Origin: Perkinsus chesapeaki
Taxonomy: Eukaryota; Perkinsozoa; Perkinsida; Perkinsidae
Length of the DNA stretch: 64,000 bases
Reading direction: 5' to 3'
NCBI GenBank assembly: GCA_013115145.1
Contig: JAAPAO010000077.1
Span: forward strand, 1-64,000
Shown here: in pieces, positions 43,001-52,879 of the stretch
How positions within the stretch are numbered: the stretch's first letter is position 1
How the letters are laid out: every line of letters starts with the position of its first letter
Made by a program: the position numbers and the translations under genes
The notes under the pieces: generated by a model
The model's database searches: none
What the model was told of the DNA's origin: nothing
What the model saw: the letters and a program-made list of their open reading frames with translations, nothing else

Positions 43001-46000
43001 ACCGAGGTCTCCCAAACGAAGAGAGAAGGATTGTACGACTTCCTGAAGTACAGAGAAAATAGCCGGTCGGTATAATCCTTTGCTATCATCCAGGCAACCC
43101 CGGTTCGATCCCCGCCCACCTGCACAAGTGCCTTCATTGGCGCGACATAGACCATCTTGAACGCGCTCGTATCGAAGCCATCTTCAGTCCTATACTGCTT
43201 CAACACCTACCACACCAGCAATCCTTCCTATGTCTTCATACCGACTTTTTCTCACATTCATGATCGTCAGCATAGCAACATTAGTTTTACCAGCACCAGT
43301 TGGCGCACACATCAATAGATTCTCCTCAAACTCGTTGTATGCCACCGGGAAGACCTGAACAACAGTGCAGCTAGAGGTGTCAGAAAATTCAACAAAACTC
43401 CTCACCTTCGATTGTACAGCATTCAACCTCTCAAAGTGCTTGAACGCCGGCCACGCCCATTCCGGTAGAGCGTCCTTAACCTGATCACCATAATTTAGCT
43501 AATTTCCATCGTCTTCGAAAACCCCCCTCTACCTTGATCAAAGCTCCCTCTTTAACCTTTGCCTTCGGTGGCGCCTGCACCACCACTTCCTCGTATCCTT
43601 TATGGCTCGAGGTAAACACATCGGTGTTCTTAGCGGGCTCAAACGACTGATTGCTCATAAACCTAAGCAATCAAAATTACATTAAAAATGCCCGTACCGG
43701 GGATCGAACCTGGCTCCTCCAGGCAACTGGAGATTCTCCAGATCCAAGAGCTTGGTAGGATTAGGCATCTTAGCAGCTTCCTTATTCTCTCCAGTGGAGT
43801 CGGGCATCTCAACATCACCATCATCATTGGCTGTAGAGGACCGTTTCTCGCCTTCCCTCAGTTTCTTAGCCTCGGACCTGAACAAGTTAACTTCACATTC
43901 ACCCCGCAATACATTAGACATTCCGTAAAAGAAAAGCCCTACAAGACGACCTCCGGGAACTACGGGCGCAGGCGATATTTTTCTTCCTTTACATTTTTAC
44001 CAACTAAGTCGGCCTGGAATATTTCAATTTCGCGTGGCTTACAGTGTTCCTGACAATCTGACAGCTGCAAATAAGAATATATTTCACTGCCGAGATGCCT
44101 TATACCGTGAACCCATCCTCCCACCTTAAATTCCTCCTACGGCTTCCACCGGCCTCTCTCTCGCCCTCCTTATCCCCTTCGCCAGCCTTGTCGTAGTCTT
44201 CGTGATGATGAGCAATACGCCATTCCTCAACAACCTCAGCGGCAGCTGGATCCTCGGTCATCTCTTTCTCCAAAGCTTCACGCTCCTCTAAAAATAAAAG
44301 TACCCTCCGTGGGATTCGAACCTGTGCGGGTTTGCCTACCTGGGGTTTGGGCTTGATTTATCTTCGTGCAGTACCATATCTTTATCCTGTTATTAACCAA
44401 GATCTTGCAGAAGTCGAAGTGCTTATATTTGAAGATTTGCACCAACTTATTCTCAACGCTCTGCGAGTCCGGCAACCTCAGCACGTCCAGAATAGATTTC
44501 TCCACCGAGATGACTTCCGAGCTATCCTTAACTCTTTTACCCTGATAACATATGAATACAATAGATAGTAATAAAGTAGGTAGGCCACCGCCGGGCCACA
44601 AACACATTACCCTAATACCAAGCGAATAAAGGGGCGATGATAATACACAGTACAAAGGTACCGAGACATATACGAAGAGGAGAAGAAGGAGCAAAAGAGG
44701 AAGTTCATAAATTACCAGACAACTTCACCTAGCAACACCAAGGCAAACTATATCTCAACTGGTTAGACCAATGATACTTGTTGTACATTTTACAAATGCA
44801 TCTTAACTGTTCAGAGACTAGAACGCGCAGTCACATGAACCACAGGCAATTATCCAACCTCAACCGACCCAAGAAGTTTATTACAAGTTCTCTCTGAAGC
44901 CAATGTGAATGGATCTTCTGGACTGGCAGGTCGGTCGAGGAAGTGTTCCTCTTCTTCGCTGCCGGGCCTTCATCCCCCTCCTCATCACCAGCCTTAATAC
45001 CGGCATCTTCATCATCATCTCCACCTAGAAAAGTAACAGCATCGATTCGAACCCACGACCTTCACAATAGCAGCCCAACCCCTTAACCATTACCCCGTTT
45101 CCTCCTCTTTCCGCCAGCGTCCATTCTATCATCCGCATCAGAATCTTCAGAATCGCTACTGGATTCATCCGACACTTCATCAGCGTACAACATATCATCA
45201 TCTCCTCCCATCTCTGAAATTAATCCACATACCCTTCCAATGGAACGAATCCACAATCACACCACTCGATGACGAACAGCTCAACTAGTTTCAGTAAGAT
45301 ATCGAATAAGTTATATTATCAATCTCACACCAGTGGCCGCTCATAAGCGTATTCACTGATCGATAATAATAATATAACTATATACAGTACTAGACATCCC
45401 ACAATTCCTATTATGTACCATAATAGTTTATATACTCTATGGATAAAATATGTATTACCCCTACCACACTATAATGACACTGCACTCAATAACAACCAAC
45501 CTTCCCCCAACTCACCATCATTCTCATCATCCTCATCAAAAGTAACAGCAACACCTGCCGGATCATCAGCTGCCCCTGCCAGCAGTGCAGCATCGACCTC
45601 CTCTGCTCCACCAGCACCGCCGCCCTCAGCGGCAGCCACTCCTTCATCCTCATCAACAGCAAAGTCATGGATTTGTTGGGACAGCCTTAACAGTTGAGTA
45701 TAAAGCTCATTGGTTAAGGAGCGAGGTGGCAGGATCTAAAACGAAACCCATTTTAACGGAGAAAACCCGAAACCCGAAAACCCGGATCCCATGCCGAGTA
45801 ATATGTATACCTACACATGGCGTGCAAAACCCTAAAGTCATGCATCAGGCAGGGTAAACGTTTCCCCGATCCCCTCCCTTCACAGCACCGACAGTTTCGA
45901 ACAAATGACGTACTTATCCATTACCGAAGTGCAAAACTGCCAAACTTCGCCCGCGAATTATTCCCTACTAGTGACACCCTTTTTGCTAGTCCTCCCAAAT

Positions 46001-47113
46001 CTCATCGACTTGCCCCAAGCCCCCTATCCTACCTCCTCCACATTCTCCTGCTTCAAAGCATCCTTCTGGTCCGACTTCAGTGCCATCAATATCTCATGCG
46101 CAGCTTCCCTCAATACCGTACTAGTCTCACCAACCAGCACAGTTGATAACACCGATAACATCTCATCATACGGCCTTTCAGATGCCCGGGATTTCGGTCT
46201 GAGGGAGCTCCTATAAAACCCCTCCTCCACCCCAGAATCTACCTGTATATATCTTCTCCTGCCTCTCCCACAGTAAGAACTGTCTCCCCTTTATTAATAT
46301 CAATACCCTTCCGACGTTTACGTAGACCTTTATCACCACCAGCCTCTGTAACAGCTTTCCTGAACAGATAAAATGCAATAGTAATATTACAGGATTTGGT
46401 CGCGTAAAAATTTAGCACATGCCGATTTAATTAACTTCACATTAAAAAATGTAGATATCCGAAATACGTTGATTTCAGACAAGATACAAAATAATTTAAT
46501 CGGCGAAAAACTAATGGGCAAATTTCTCAAATTTATATTCATTTACCATTTCGACTTTCCACATCAAAATCGATGCAACGTTCCAGTGTACAGCCTCGCG
46601 AGAACTAATAGACACTAATACGTAATTACGGGTTTGAGACAAAGCGGGGTGTGAGAGAAGTATTACACATGCCGTCGTTTAGCTGCCAAGGCCGCCTCTG
46701 GCTTCGGCTTGGTCTTCAGGACCTTGTCTCCCATGGTGTGCATTTTATGGTACCGCAGAGTCTCTGGCTCACCTGGAAAAGAGAATCGTATATTGCAGAT
46801 AAATCAACCTAAGTTGCATCTTACTCACTTAACCTCAAGATACGACCCATCCGTATGACTACCAAGTGAACTATAACTGAGCCTAATCCGAATTTAGCGC
46901 ACCTAGCTTAGATACTTTCTACTACAAACAAGGTGGGCATCTAGCACCTCCCCTACAACCTATAAAGTATCTTTCTCGCGTGAAGCTAAGATATCCCCTA
47001 TTACCCGTAGGTTCATTAGCCAGATGACTTCCTCCACCAGGATCCCTCTGTAGGACTAAGTTACTGTTCTCCTTATACTCGAACCGCTTGAAACGTTCGA
47101 ACTCCTCAGCCAT
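34017..47113 (-). CDS. BRR2: U5 snRNP RNA helicase Brr2 (SNRNP200)
   Basis: Spliceosomal Ski2-like helicase that unwinds U4/U6. The start ATG at 47113 gives [14 protein letters not shown], the conserved Brr2 N-terminus. Exons then follow the whole human order: [11 protein letters not shown] (46.7 kb), the acidic/PWI-like region (46.2-44.1 kb), KGYEEVVV (43.6), Walker [12 protein letters not shown] (43.3), [10 protein letters not shown] (43.15), [22 protein letters not shown] (42.66, split by an intron), the 251-codon exon 42669-41919 with HHAGM and [12 protein letters not shown], the first Sec63 unit ([18 protein letters not shown] type, 40.5), cassette 2 (38.6-36.3), Sec63 unit 2 (35.2-34.5) and the Ig-like end SWWLVAG...KYAYTL. 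Cassette 2 has degenerate motifs. The human C-terminal tail is missing. More than 30 introns, mostly 40-70 nt, are implied. Confidence 0.95.
34301..34346 (-). other. Brr2 intron, TGATCGATTT family
   Basis: 46-nt GT-AG intron between TTVT and [10 protein letters not shown] codons. It contains two copies of TTGATCGATTT. Confidence 0.8.
34515..34566 (-). other. Brr2 intron, GGCGGAGCGAAGCG family
   Basis: 52-nt intron. It begins GTAGGCGGAGCGAAGCGATT, continues through TTTACC/CTTACC and a T-run, and ends GGTATCTTAG. Removal joins AKKMD to [10 protein letters not shown], matching the human alignment. Confidence 0.85.
35739..35781 (-). other. Brr2 intron, GGCGGAGCGAAGCG family
   Basis: 43-nt intron GTAAGCGGCGGAGCGAAGCG, then T-run, TTTAAC, T-run, GTAG. 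Flanked by the NPNYYSLQ and [10 protein letters not shown] codons. Confidence 0.85.
36396..36440 (-). other. Brr2 intron, GGCGGAGCGAAGCG family
   Basis: 45-nt intron GTAGGTTTAGCGAAGCGAAG, then CGATTTTTGTTTACC and ending TTTTGTAG. It joins GIDDHAT to [12 protein letters not shown]. Confidence 0.85.
36528..36575 (-). other. Brr2 intron with ATCGATC palindrome
   Basis: 48-nt GT-AG intron containing AAATCGATCGCGTGATCGAT followed by TT, near-palindromic. The same motif occurs in the intron near 31430 of the neighbouring gene (AAATCGATCACGTGATCGAT and TT, a perfect even palindrome). Confidence 0.8.
36680..36723 (-). other. Brr2 intron made of a tRNA 3' half
   Basis: A 44-nt intron that consists of splice ends around GGGCGTGGGTTCGAACCGAG, a 3' acceptor-like GGCAGGGGCA and TTTTT. 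The exons SGAVQ and [11 protein letters not shown] on either side match human SGAIQ and VVVASRSLCWG, so the insertion is exact. Confidence 0.85.
37090..37139 (-). other. Brr2 intron, GGCGGAGCGAAGCG family
   Basis: 50-nt intron GTACTTTAGCGGAGCGAAGC, ending TTTTTGTTTAACAG. It joins MTRPTY to [11 protein letters not shown]. Confidence 0.85.
37292..37632 (-). other. long Brr2 intron ending in a tRNA 3' half
   Basis: 341-nt intron between LAASVS and [10 protein letters not shown] codons. Its last ~60 nt hold GTGGGTTCGAATCCTGGTTG, then GTACATTTTATTTTCAG. It is the same arrangement of T-arm, acceptor, oligo-T and splice acceptor as the shorter members. Confidence 0.8.
38453..38493 (-). other. Brr2 intron, GGCGGAGCGAAGCG family
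   Basis: 41-nt intron GTAGGCGGAGCGAAGCGTTT, then TTTACC and ending TTTTGTCAG, immediately after RMLKEYD. Confidence 0.85.
39561..39606 (-). other. Brr2 intron with antisense tRNA 3' half
   Basis: 46-nt intron between PKL and GKHIYKYVH codons. Read on the plus strand it is GGTCGCGAGTTCAAATCCCA, GGTGGGGTA, TTTTT: a tRNA T-arm and acceptor inserted opposite to the gene. Confidence 0.8.
43041..43119 (-). other. Brr2 intron with antisense tRNA 3' half
   Basis: 79-nt intron after [10 protein letters not shown]. The plus strand reads CAACCCCGGTTCGATCCCCG CCCAC at the donor end, so the T-arm is antisense to the gene. Confidence 0.8.
43663..43727 (-). other. Brr2 intron with tRNA 3' half
   Basis: 65-nt intron between DLENLQ and FMSNQSF codons. 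It holds GCCAGGTTCGATCCCCGGTA, CGGGCA, TTTTT, then an AT-rich stretch and CTTAG. Confidence 0.85.
44288..44339 (-). other. Brr2 intron with tRNA 3' half
   Basis: 52-nt intron GTAGGCAAACCC, then ACAGGTTCGAATCCCACGGA, GGGTAC, TTTTATTTTTAG. It joins NQAQTP to [10 protein letters not shown]. Confidence 0.85.
45025..45093 (-). other. Brr2 intron covering most of a tRNA body
   Basis: 69-nt intron between GGKRRKRG and GDDDEDAG codons. It starts GTAATGGTTAAGGGGTTGGG (A-box-like TGGTTAAGGGG), continues through an anticodon-arm-like stretch to GAAGGTCGTGGGTTCGAATC, and ends GTTACTTTTCTAG. It is the most complete tRNA-like intron seen. Confidence 0.85.
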
Positions 47114-47224
47114 GGTGAAGAAGAACAAGGAAGAAGATCTGATCAATCAAATCAATCAAGTGCCAGAATGCACTTGATAAAAGCATGGGCAGTTGCGAAT
47201 GAAAGAACATAGAAATAAGTAATT

Positions 47225-47359
47225 CATAATAGTGAATTTTTAGGAATTCCGAATTGCTTTTTACTGTCCTTTCATGAGCCCCTATATTATGATGATTAGT
47301 AAATATTAAGTGATGAAGGACTTATAGATAATTGTGATACTTACAGGTGGAAGCAAAAT
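47225..47359 (-). repeat. 135-bp block shared with 56650-56783
   Basis: Read on the minus strand it aligns without gaps, at roughly 80-85% identity by eye, to the plus strand at 56650-56783. Shared strings include TTCCACCTGTAAGTATCAC and TA(A)TATTTACTAATCATC followed by (A/G)TAATATAGGGGCTCAT. It lies about 110 bp upstream of the Brr2 ATG. It contains a GTAAGT donor and an ATAG acceptor in both copies. Confidence 0.85.
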
Positions 47360-48052
47360 AATACAGATTGAATAAAGAAGAAGCAATGCAGAGCCTAATT
47401 TTCACACAAGCCTTGGAGGCATTCAATCAACCTATTTGGAATCTTCGACAATCGTTCACAAAACGAGATCCTGTCATATATCTCAGCCAGCAACCTATGG
47501 TCATCCTAGGAAGCCCCCAAGTCCAAAGCTTGGCAAAAGATACGGATCAGGTTGATTGGAGACCCTCTGCGTCCCTCACGAATAACCTAATCCCATGTTC
47601 TGGGGGCCAAATAAAGCGAAATAATATCCCCCAAGGAAAGCCACATCCACGCAAGCAACCTTGAAGTGTGTATAACCAGCGAATCCAAAAGGGAGTATTG
47701 CTCGTCAGCATTATAATATTGTATATTCCCAGGTACTGCAAACTAACAATAAAACCTTAACCACAATTTGGCGAAAAGTTTATAACGCGAAAGAAAAGCG
47801 CGCGCCCGAATGATCGGCGCACTTTGAAAAAGGTCGGGGATTGGTATCGCCTGTGGGAGCTGTTCTCTTGTAGCTCCTTTGTTTACTTTTGCCCATTACT
47901 AGAAGTGTACTCCGCTATTATTGATGCGTAGCCTTGGTATGGGTGTACCCGGTACACCTTTGGTTCAACCAACAACCTTACCAACACAAGTAGGGAGACA
48001 GCAACACTAGAACGCACCCTATAGATTTGACAACTACTCTGAGACTTAGTTT
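47360..48052. other. no gene recognised
   Basis: A plus-strand 98-codon frame (47368-47664) has no conserved look. The region is the Brr2 5' side and the 3' flank of the gene at 48.05 kb. Confidence 0.35.
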
Positions 48053-48580
48053 TACCAATATAGGTTGACTTTTATTTTCCTCAGGAGATAGTAGCCCACT
48101 TCTGGGTCCCCGATACCTCCGACCCCTGGTTGCTGCTCATGCTACTTACCGTGGCGTGGTGTGTAAGTCAGGCCCCATGGCAAGATATCTTTTACTTCCG
48201 GAAAATCGGGCTTTCTTCGGGACTCTAGCAATTCGCCCTTGAGATTCTGTGCTTTGAAAATCTCTGTTATCTCCTCGACAACCAAAGGCTTATATGTCGA
48301 TACTACTGTTTGATGTTAATTTAATGCTAATCATTATATTATTCCTATTATACTTACGTTTGCGAATCTCATACGGCCGATTCCGAGAGCTGTCGACATC
48401 CGTAATTGTTGGTGAGATATATGATGGAGTTCTTTCAAAAATATCATTCCTCCAGGGTCACCCTGTAGTGACTCAATTTCAAATAATAATCTTTTTGTAC
48501 AGTAGAACTTCACTCCATCACCCGTCAACTCGTCGAACGCGTTCTTTATGTTCTCAGATCCTTTATTCGGTCCTAGTGTG
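48053..48580 (-). CDS. hypothetical conserved-looking protein
   Basis: Three exons can be joined: about 48580-48353 (NAFDELTGDGVKFYCTKRLL, then LHHISHQQLRMSTALGIG), about 48310-48152 (TYKPLVVEEITEIFKAQNLK and DILPWGLTYTPRHG, with a GTAAGT donor), and about 48116-48053 (GDPEVGYYLLRKIKVNLYW, stop). The sequence is well structured but I do not recognise the family. The 5' end runs into the start region of the divergent TLC gene, so the two probably share or overlap their 5' flanks. Confidence 0.5.
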
Positions 48581-48623
48581 CTCGATTGGCTGCATCAATT
48601 CGGGTCGCCGAGCCAGGACTCCT

Positions 48624-49728
48624 ATGGGCCGAAAGTTGGCACCATTGACGCCGTTCTTGGCCAATAACCTCACCAGCCTTGCCAACACAATACTCAGGTC
48701 AGGCACAGGCATGCATCGACACAATTTCTGTCTCCCTCAGTTTTACAGCAGTATCAGTCTTTGCCATACAGCTCAGATCTGACGGAGCAACCATCAGTTC
48801 ACCCCGGCTAGTTGCAGGACCTTTAATAGAGTATCTTTCCATCGCCTACGTTCTTAATCGAGCTTGCTCCCTCCAGACACACCTCTATATTCTACATTGC
48901 TTTTGCAGCTTATTGTGTTTACGATATGCTCTGGGTTATCTTCCTCCAGCCCAGCATCGATAAGGTTCGTCACTATCATAATACACTAATTACATCTCAA
49001 TTCTAGGTCATGCTCGGCCATCATCTTTTATTTTTTGCGGTCGTATGGCTTCTCTACGCTGAAGAGGTTTTCCCCCTACTAGCAGCCACGCTACTATTAC
49101 AGGTAGTCCTCCTCCTGCTTTACCTCATATCAGCTCCGCCTCAGGAAGCATCTGGGCCTTTCGTTTGTATGTTGCATGTCCTAAGAGAAATAGGCATCAC
49201 CAAAGGGAAGCTCTATACTGCTAATGGCGTCACAATGACCATCACCTTCGGTGTTTTCAGAGGTACATTATCACCCCTCCACATGTATGTTGAATTTCTC
49301 CCCTCAGTGTTGCTCCCATTGCTCTCCATAATACACGTCTTTGTACATTGGCACAGTTCTGGTATCAACAACCGAATCAATTGGCGGATAATACTTTGCA
49401 TCACCCTTATCAATGCCGGATATTGTTTGCAGCTTTATTGGTTTGGAAAGATTGTAAGAGCACCTATATAGGCTCGTCACAACTACTGCTCAGATTCGGG
49501 GCCTCATCAAACACGTCATCGACGCGCCTTCTGTTATGTCCGAAAATGGGGAAGACGACCTCGAAGATGCCAAACCATTTCTTGAGGACAAAGTAAGTGG
49601 CGCTATCAATCAGTATGATATAGTTTGCCCATCAGGTCCGGCAAGATAGAAAGTCGTCGAGTAGTTCATCCTATAACCCGAGACTCAGCGCACGATCGGC
49701 TGGCGATGCTGCTGCTGGCACTGGTTGA
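48624..49728 (+). CDS. TLC-domain (TRAM-LAG1-CLN8) multipass membrane protein
   Basis: Polytopic membrane protein of the TLC superfamily, whose members include ceramide synthases and CLN8/TMEM56-type proteins. The exon at about 48743-48848 gives SPRLVAGPLIEYLSIAY, then AYCVYDMLWVIFLQP, then MLGHHLLFFAVVWLLYA: the YD...HH pair typical of TLC domains. Further helices follow, ending INAGYCLQLYWFGKI. After an intron at about 49456-49493 the cytoplasmic tail (VMSENGEDDLEDAKPFLEDK) continues to RSAGDAAAGTG and a stop at 49728. It has at least four introns of ~40 nt. The start is uncertain: ATG 48624, or ATG 48548 (MFSDPLFGPSVLDWL) in another frame. It lacks the full ceramide-synthase Lag motif, so the substrate is unknown. 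Confidence 0.75.
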
Positions 49729-49886
49729 CATGTCATTTATATTAGTTGTCAAACATCACATGTGTGTCTAGTTGAAAGATAGTGAAACCGTACACGCTGA
49801 ATCGTGCCTCTTTTGAGGGAACCTTCCAACACTTCCTTACCATTTCGGTACGGAGACCTTGGAAACGGGCCGTCACTTGTCTGGCT

Positions 49887-49905
49887 ATGATGCCAATGGC
49901 ATCAT
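49887..49905. repeat. 9-bp palindrome, 1-nt spacer
   Basis: ATGATGCCA-A-TGGCATCAT, the same one-base-spacer class as at 14-21 kb. Confidence 0.9.
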
Positions 49906-49978
49906 GCCGTAGTCTAGCTGCGCAAACTGCTTAATTAGATTATCTAGGCGCATCTTTCCGAGGTGGTCACTGCACGCT

Positions 49979-50325
49979 TCAACTTGTAGTGTGCACGCTG
50001 TTGTGGATTCTGCTAGCCTGCCTTGTACGATCATAGCACACATACTTGCCATAGATGGCTTTGTTGATACTCTTTATTGATGCGTGTTGTTATGCCGACT
50101 CGCCCGGCGGCTGATAAAAAGCCGAGCAAGGCAAGCGTGCTTGGCACTAGTCGATTCACAATGCCAAAACTCATACCGCAAAGTCGTTGGGTCCTTTGAA
50201 GCCGTTGCGTTCTGGTAGTTGTACACAGGCCCTTGTATGCGTAAGTGAGTTCCACTAGGATCCTTGAGTGAACCATACAGTGTCAATAACAGTATAGATA
50301 TTAATCTCTCATTCGAAAGCTGCAC
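49979..50325 (-). CDS. small putative secreted protein
   Basis: Start ATG 50325. The first residues MQLSNERLISILLLTLYGSL look like a signal peptide. GTHLRIQGPVYNYQN and TTLRYEFWHCES follow. A later segment, KYVCYDRTRQASRIHN, ends in a stop at 49979, probably after one short intron near 50060-50110. About 90-100 aa, Cys-poor. No family recognised. Exon joins are uncertain. Confidence 0.45.
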
Positions 50326-51144
50326 ATAGTACAGATAGTCTAACTAAGCCTTCTTCGGCGTTGGACTATAAACTCACACACACATACACCGCAAAGTCAC
50401 TAACTATCTTGACCAGCAAATACAATGCAGCACTGATTTGCTGTAGTAACGATCAGGTTGAGCGTCAACCGGAAACTGTAGAGGGAACAATGTTTCCTTA
50501 TGACCATAGTCTGGTATAATGGCCGAACACAGATGGTCAATGAGCTTTGGTACTACTCTAATAGAGTGCCCAGTGACTTGTGGTAGTGATCCTTCTCTAC
50601 TTGTGAGTTGTCGCTGAGATTAGCTTAAACTTAATATACGAATCGAATGATGTGCACACATGAGAGTTGAAACAGCAAGAATATCGAAAGCCAACAGCAT
50701 CGGAGTTCGCAACTCAGCTCAAAGCCGTCCACTATTTCTGAAAAAAGATCACACGCCTATATCGGAAGTGTATGGGTATTCAGTGTTACAGTGGGCTTCG
50801 TTATATAACCTATTACGCGGGTACGCGTGCCGCAGTCTACCGTAGTGAGAGACGGGATGTGACTCAAGTCAGCTAGACGTCGCTGTGTCGCATTTTGAGA
50901 CATAATCATTAACACCGCTAACTCAGCATCGAGTCGCAGTTTATTAGACTTAGGAATCTCATCTGAAGATGGATCATTAGTAGTATGGTAATAGCACTAT
51001 AATCCCTTCGATATTGATGTCTAGTAAGGTGATACTGTGAAGCTTATAAAGCCCATATAACGGATTGATGTTGTCTCATAAAGCAAACGGTTGACAGTTG
51101 ACGGCACTCGAGACTCAAGTGCATCCAAGCTCGTCTTCGGTCCT
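50326..51144. other. intergenic, no gene recognised
   Basis: One 61-codon plus frame (50660-50845) has no support. Small one-spacer palindromes such as ACTCTA-A-TAGAGT (about 50554) occur. Confidence 0.4.
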
Positions 51145-52765
51145 TCATAGCTTAGGTAACCCGGCGAGGACCATGCGGTCTATACCGCATTCGGTGAGTC
51201 CTATCTTGAAGAGGCCATGATCGCCCCAATCTTCATTCCAAGAATTGACAACCAGCCAGTAGTCTTCACCGTTCTCGTTGCCCCAACCAATTATCTTCAC
51301 AGCATGTCCTCCGAGCGCGTTTCCAGAAGTGTACTTGTAGACACCAGACTTGTAGGCTAGGAAATCTTCATAAACGGTGAAAGCCGCAGATACCTGACAA
51401 ACGACACGACAGCCATTCTGCAGCATTCCAAGTAAAGGAAACCCTTCGAGAACCAGCCTATGGTAGCAGCTACCGGGCCATTGGTCATAATCTCCTTCTT
51501 GATGCTGCTGGTGAAGAAGAAATAGCTCGGGAGAAAGCTGCTGGTGTGATGGCGGTCCCTTCATAAATAAGCTTCACCCGTGATAGCTGGACTGGTTTAC
51601 TTGTCCAAATCCGTTGTATACTTTTTATTCGGGCAAGTGCCTTCGCATCTCGGTGTCTTGTACGGATCCTGGCGGCAGAATAAGCGAGGTTATTATAAAG
51701 TATCTTTACCTTAGGACAGGCGGGGTACTCAGAGCTATTCACGTGGTGAGCACACTTGGGGAAGTTGTATGGCCAGCAGCCATCATCTTTAGTCATTTCG
51801 TCTTTCTTAATAAAGTCTCCACCTATATTATGACAGTATCACTAAAAAGTGAGAGGAGCGCACCTGATACGACTCCAGTTGTATATAACCACATCCACGC
51901 AAATAATGGATTGCCACCAGAGCACCCGAAAGAACTGAGACAACACGAAGTGTTATGCTACAGTTCTGAGGGTATTGAGCCTCCCTCGCGAGGGACTTAC
52001 AGACAGCCATGGAATAGGCTACAACAGCCGAGCATATCTCCAGGAGAGAGCAGGGTTGTAATCGTTGCATTCGACTTGATGCATACCCTATCATTGAAGG
52101 CCTCAGTTGTGCCGAATGCCCAACAGCTACCACAGTCGGACTGGTCCCTGAAAAAAGCTCTTGCGCATGAAGTGAAAATCCACTGACACACCTGACATGT
52201 CCGATGACCTTCTCACATCCTTTGAAACCCTCACGGGCATCAAAGCTACCGGGCAAAGTCTTTAGCTCTTCCTCTGGATAAATAACCTCTTCGAGAGTCT
52301 CTGTTATGTTCATAAATGTGCCGCATAGCCTTTTGGCGTCGCCAAGCGTGGAACCTAGGATGAAACCCGTTGGAAAAGGTGGGGCCCAGTCGAAGGCACC
52401 TTTGAATCTTTCCTGGTCAACTGAGGCCGTCCAGGTATTCTGCTTGGAGTTGATCTGGTTGACGAGGCTCTGCATAATGGCTGGTCTGGTATCATCAAAG
52501 ATCTCAAGTAGCTCGGTCCTCGAGAGGTCCTCGGCCTGCACTTCCAGCTCCTCTTCGAAACGGGCGAAGTGTTGGGCTTCTTCATCGATAGTATAAACCA
52601 GGCCTAATAGTATCCACTGGAGTTCGGAGGCTCTTGTATGGGAACCTTACCCTTGTTAGCTTTCAAATCACTGAAGGCAGATTTCAGATCTCTCGGCTTA
52701 GTTGCCAGCATCACATAAGGCAAGCACAGTAGCACAGCGAATACGAGCAGATGGCCGAAATTCAT
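51145..52765 (-). CDS. cathepsin B-like cysteine protease (C1A)
   Basis: Papain-family peptidase made as a prepro-enzyme. From the ATG at 52765 there is a strongly hydrophobic leader ([19 protein letters not shown]), then a cathepsin B-type propeptide ([15 protein letters not shown], near 52.45 kb) and the mature start [11 protein letters not shown]. The catalytic Cys motif [19 protein letters not shown] is at about 52.13 kb. The catalytic His lies in [11 protein letters not shown] and Asn in [13 protein letters not shown], both in the last exon, which ends VLAGLPKL at 51145. Exons are separated by about six introns of 40-60 nt. The usual occluding-loop His-His pair was not seen in the exons I could follow. 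An upstream in-frame ATG at 52879 would add 38 residues. Expected in a vacuole or secreted. Confidence 0.85.
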
Positions 52766-52879
52766 TTGCTCGTTAACTAGACTCCTACCTGTCCAATAAC
52801 GCTCGAGCCAAAGCTGAAGCGCGGTCGAAGATAGGTTTGAGGCGAGGAATCCGAGCTGTGGTACAGCTGCTGTACGCAT

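Noticed and set aside
47427-47446. TCAACCTATTTGGAATCTT also present at 39035
   Set aside because: A 19-nt exact match without extended homology; noted but too short to interpret.
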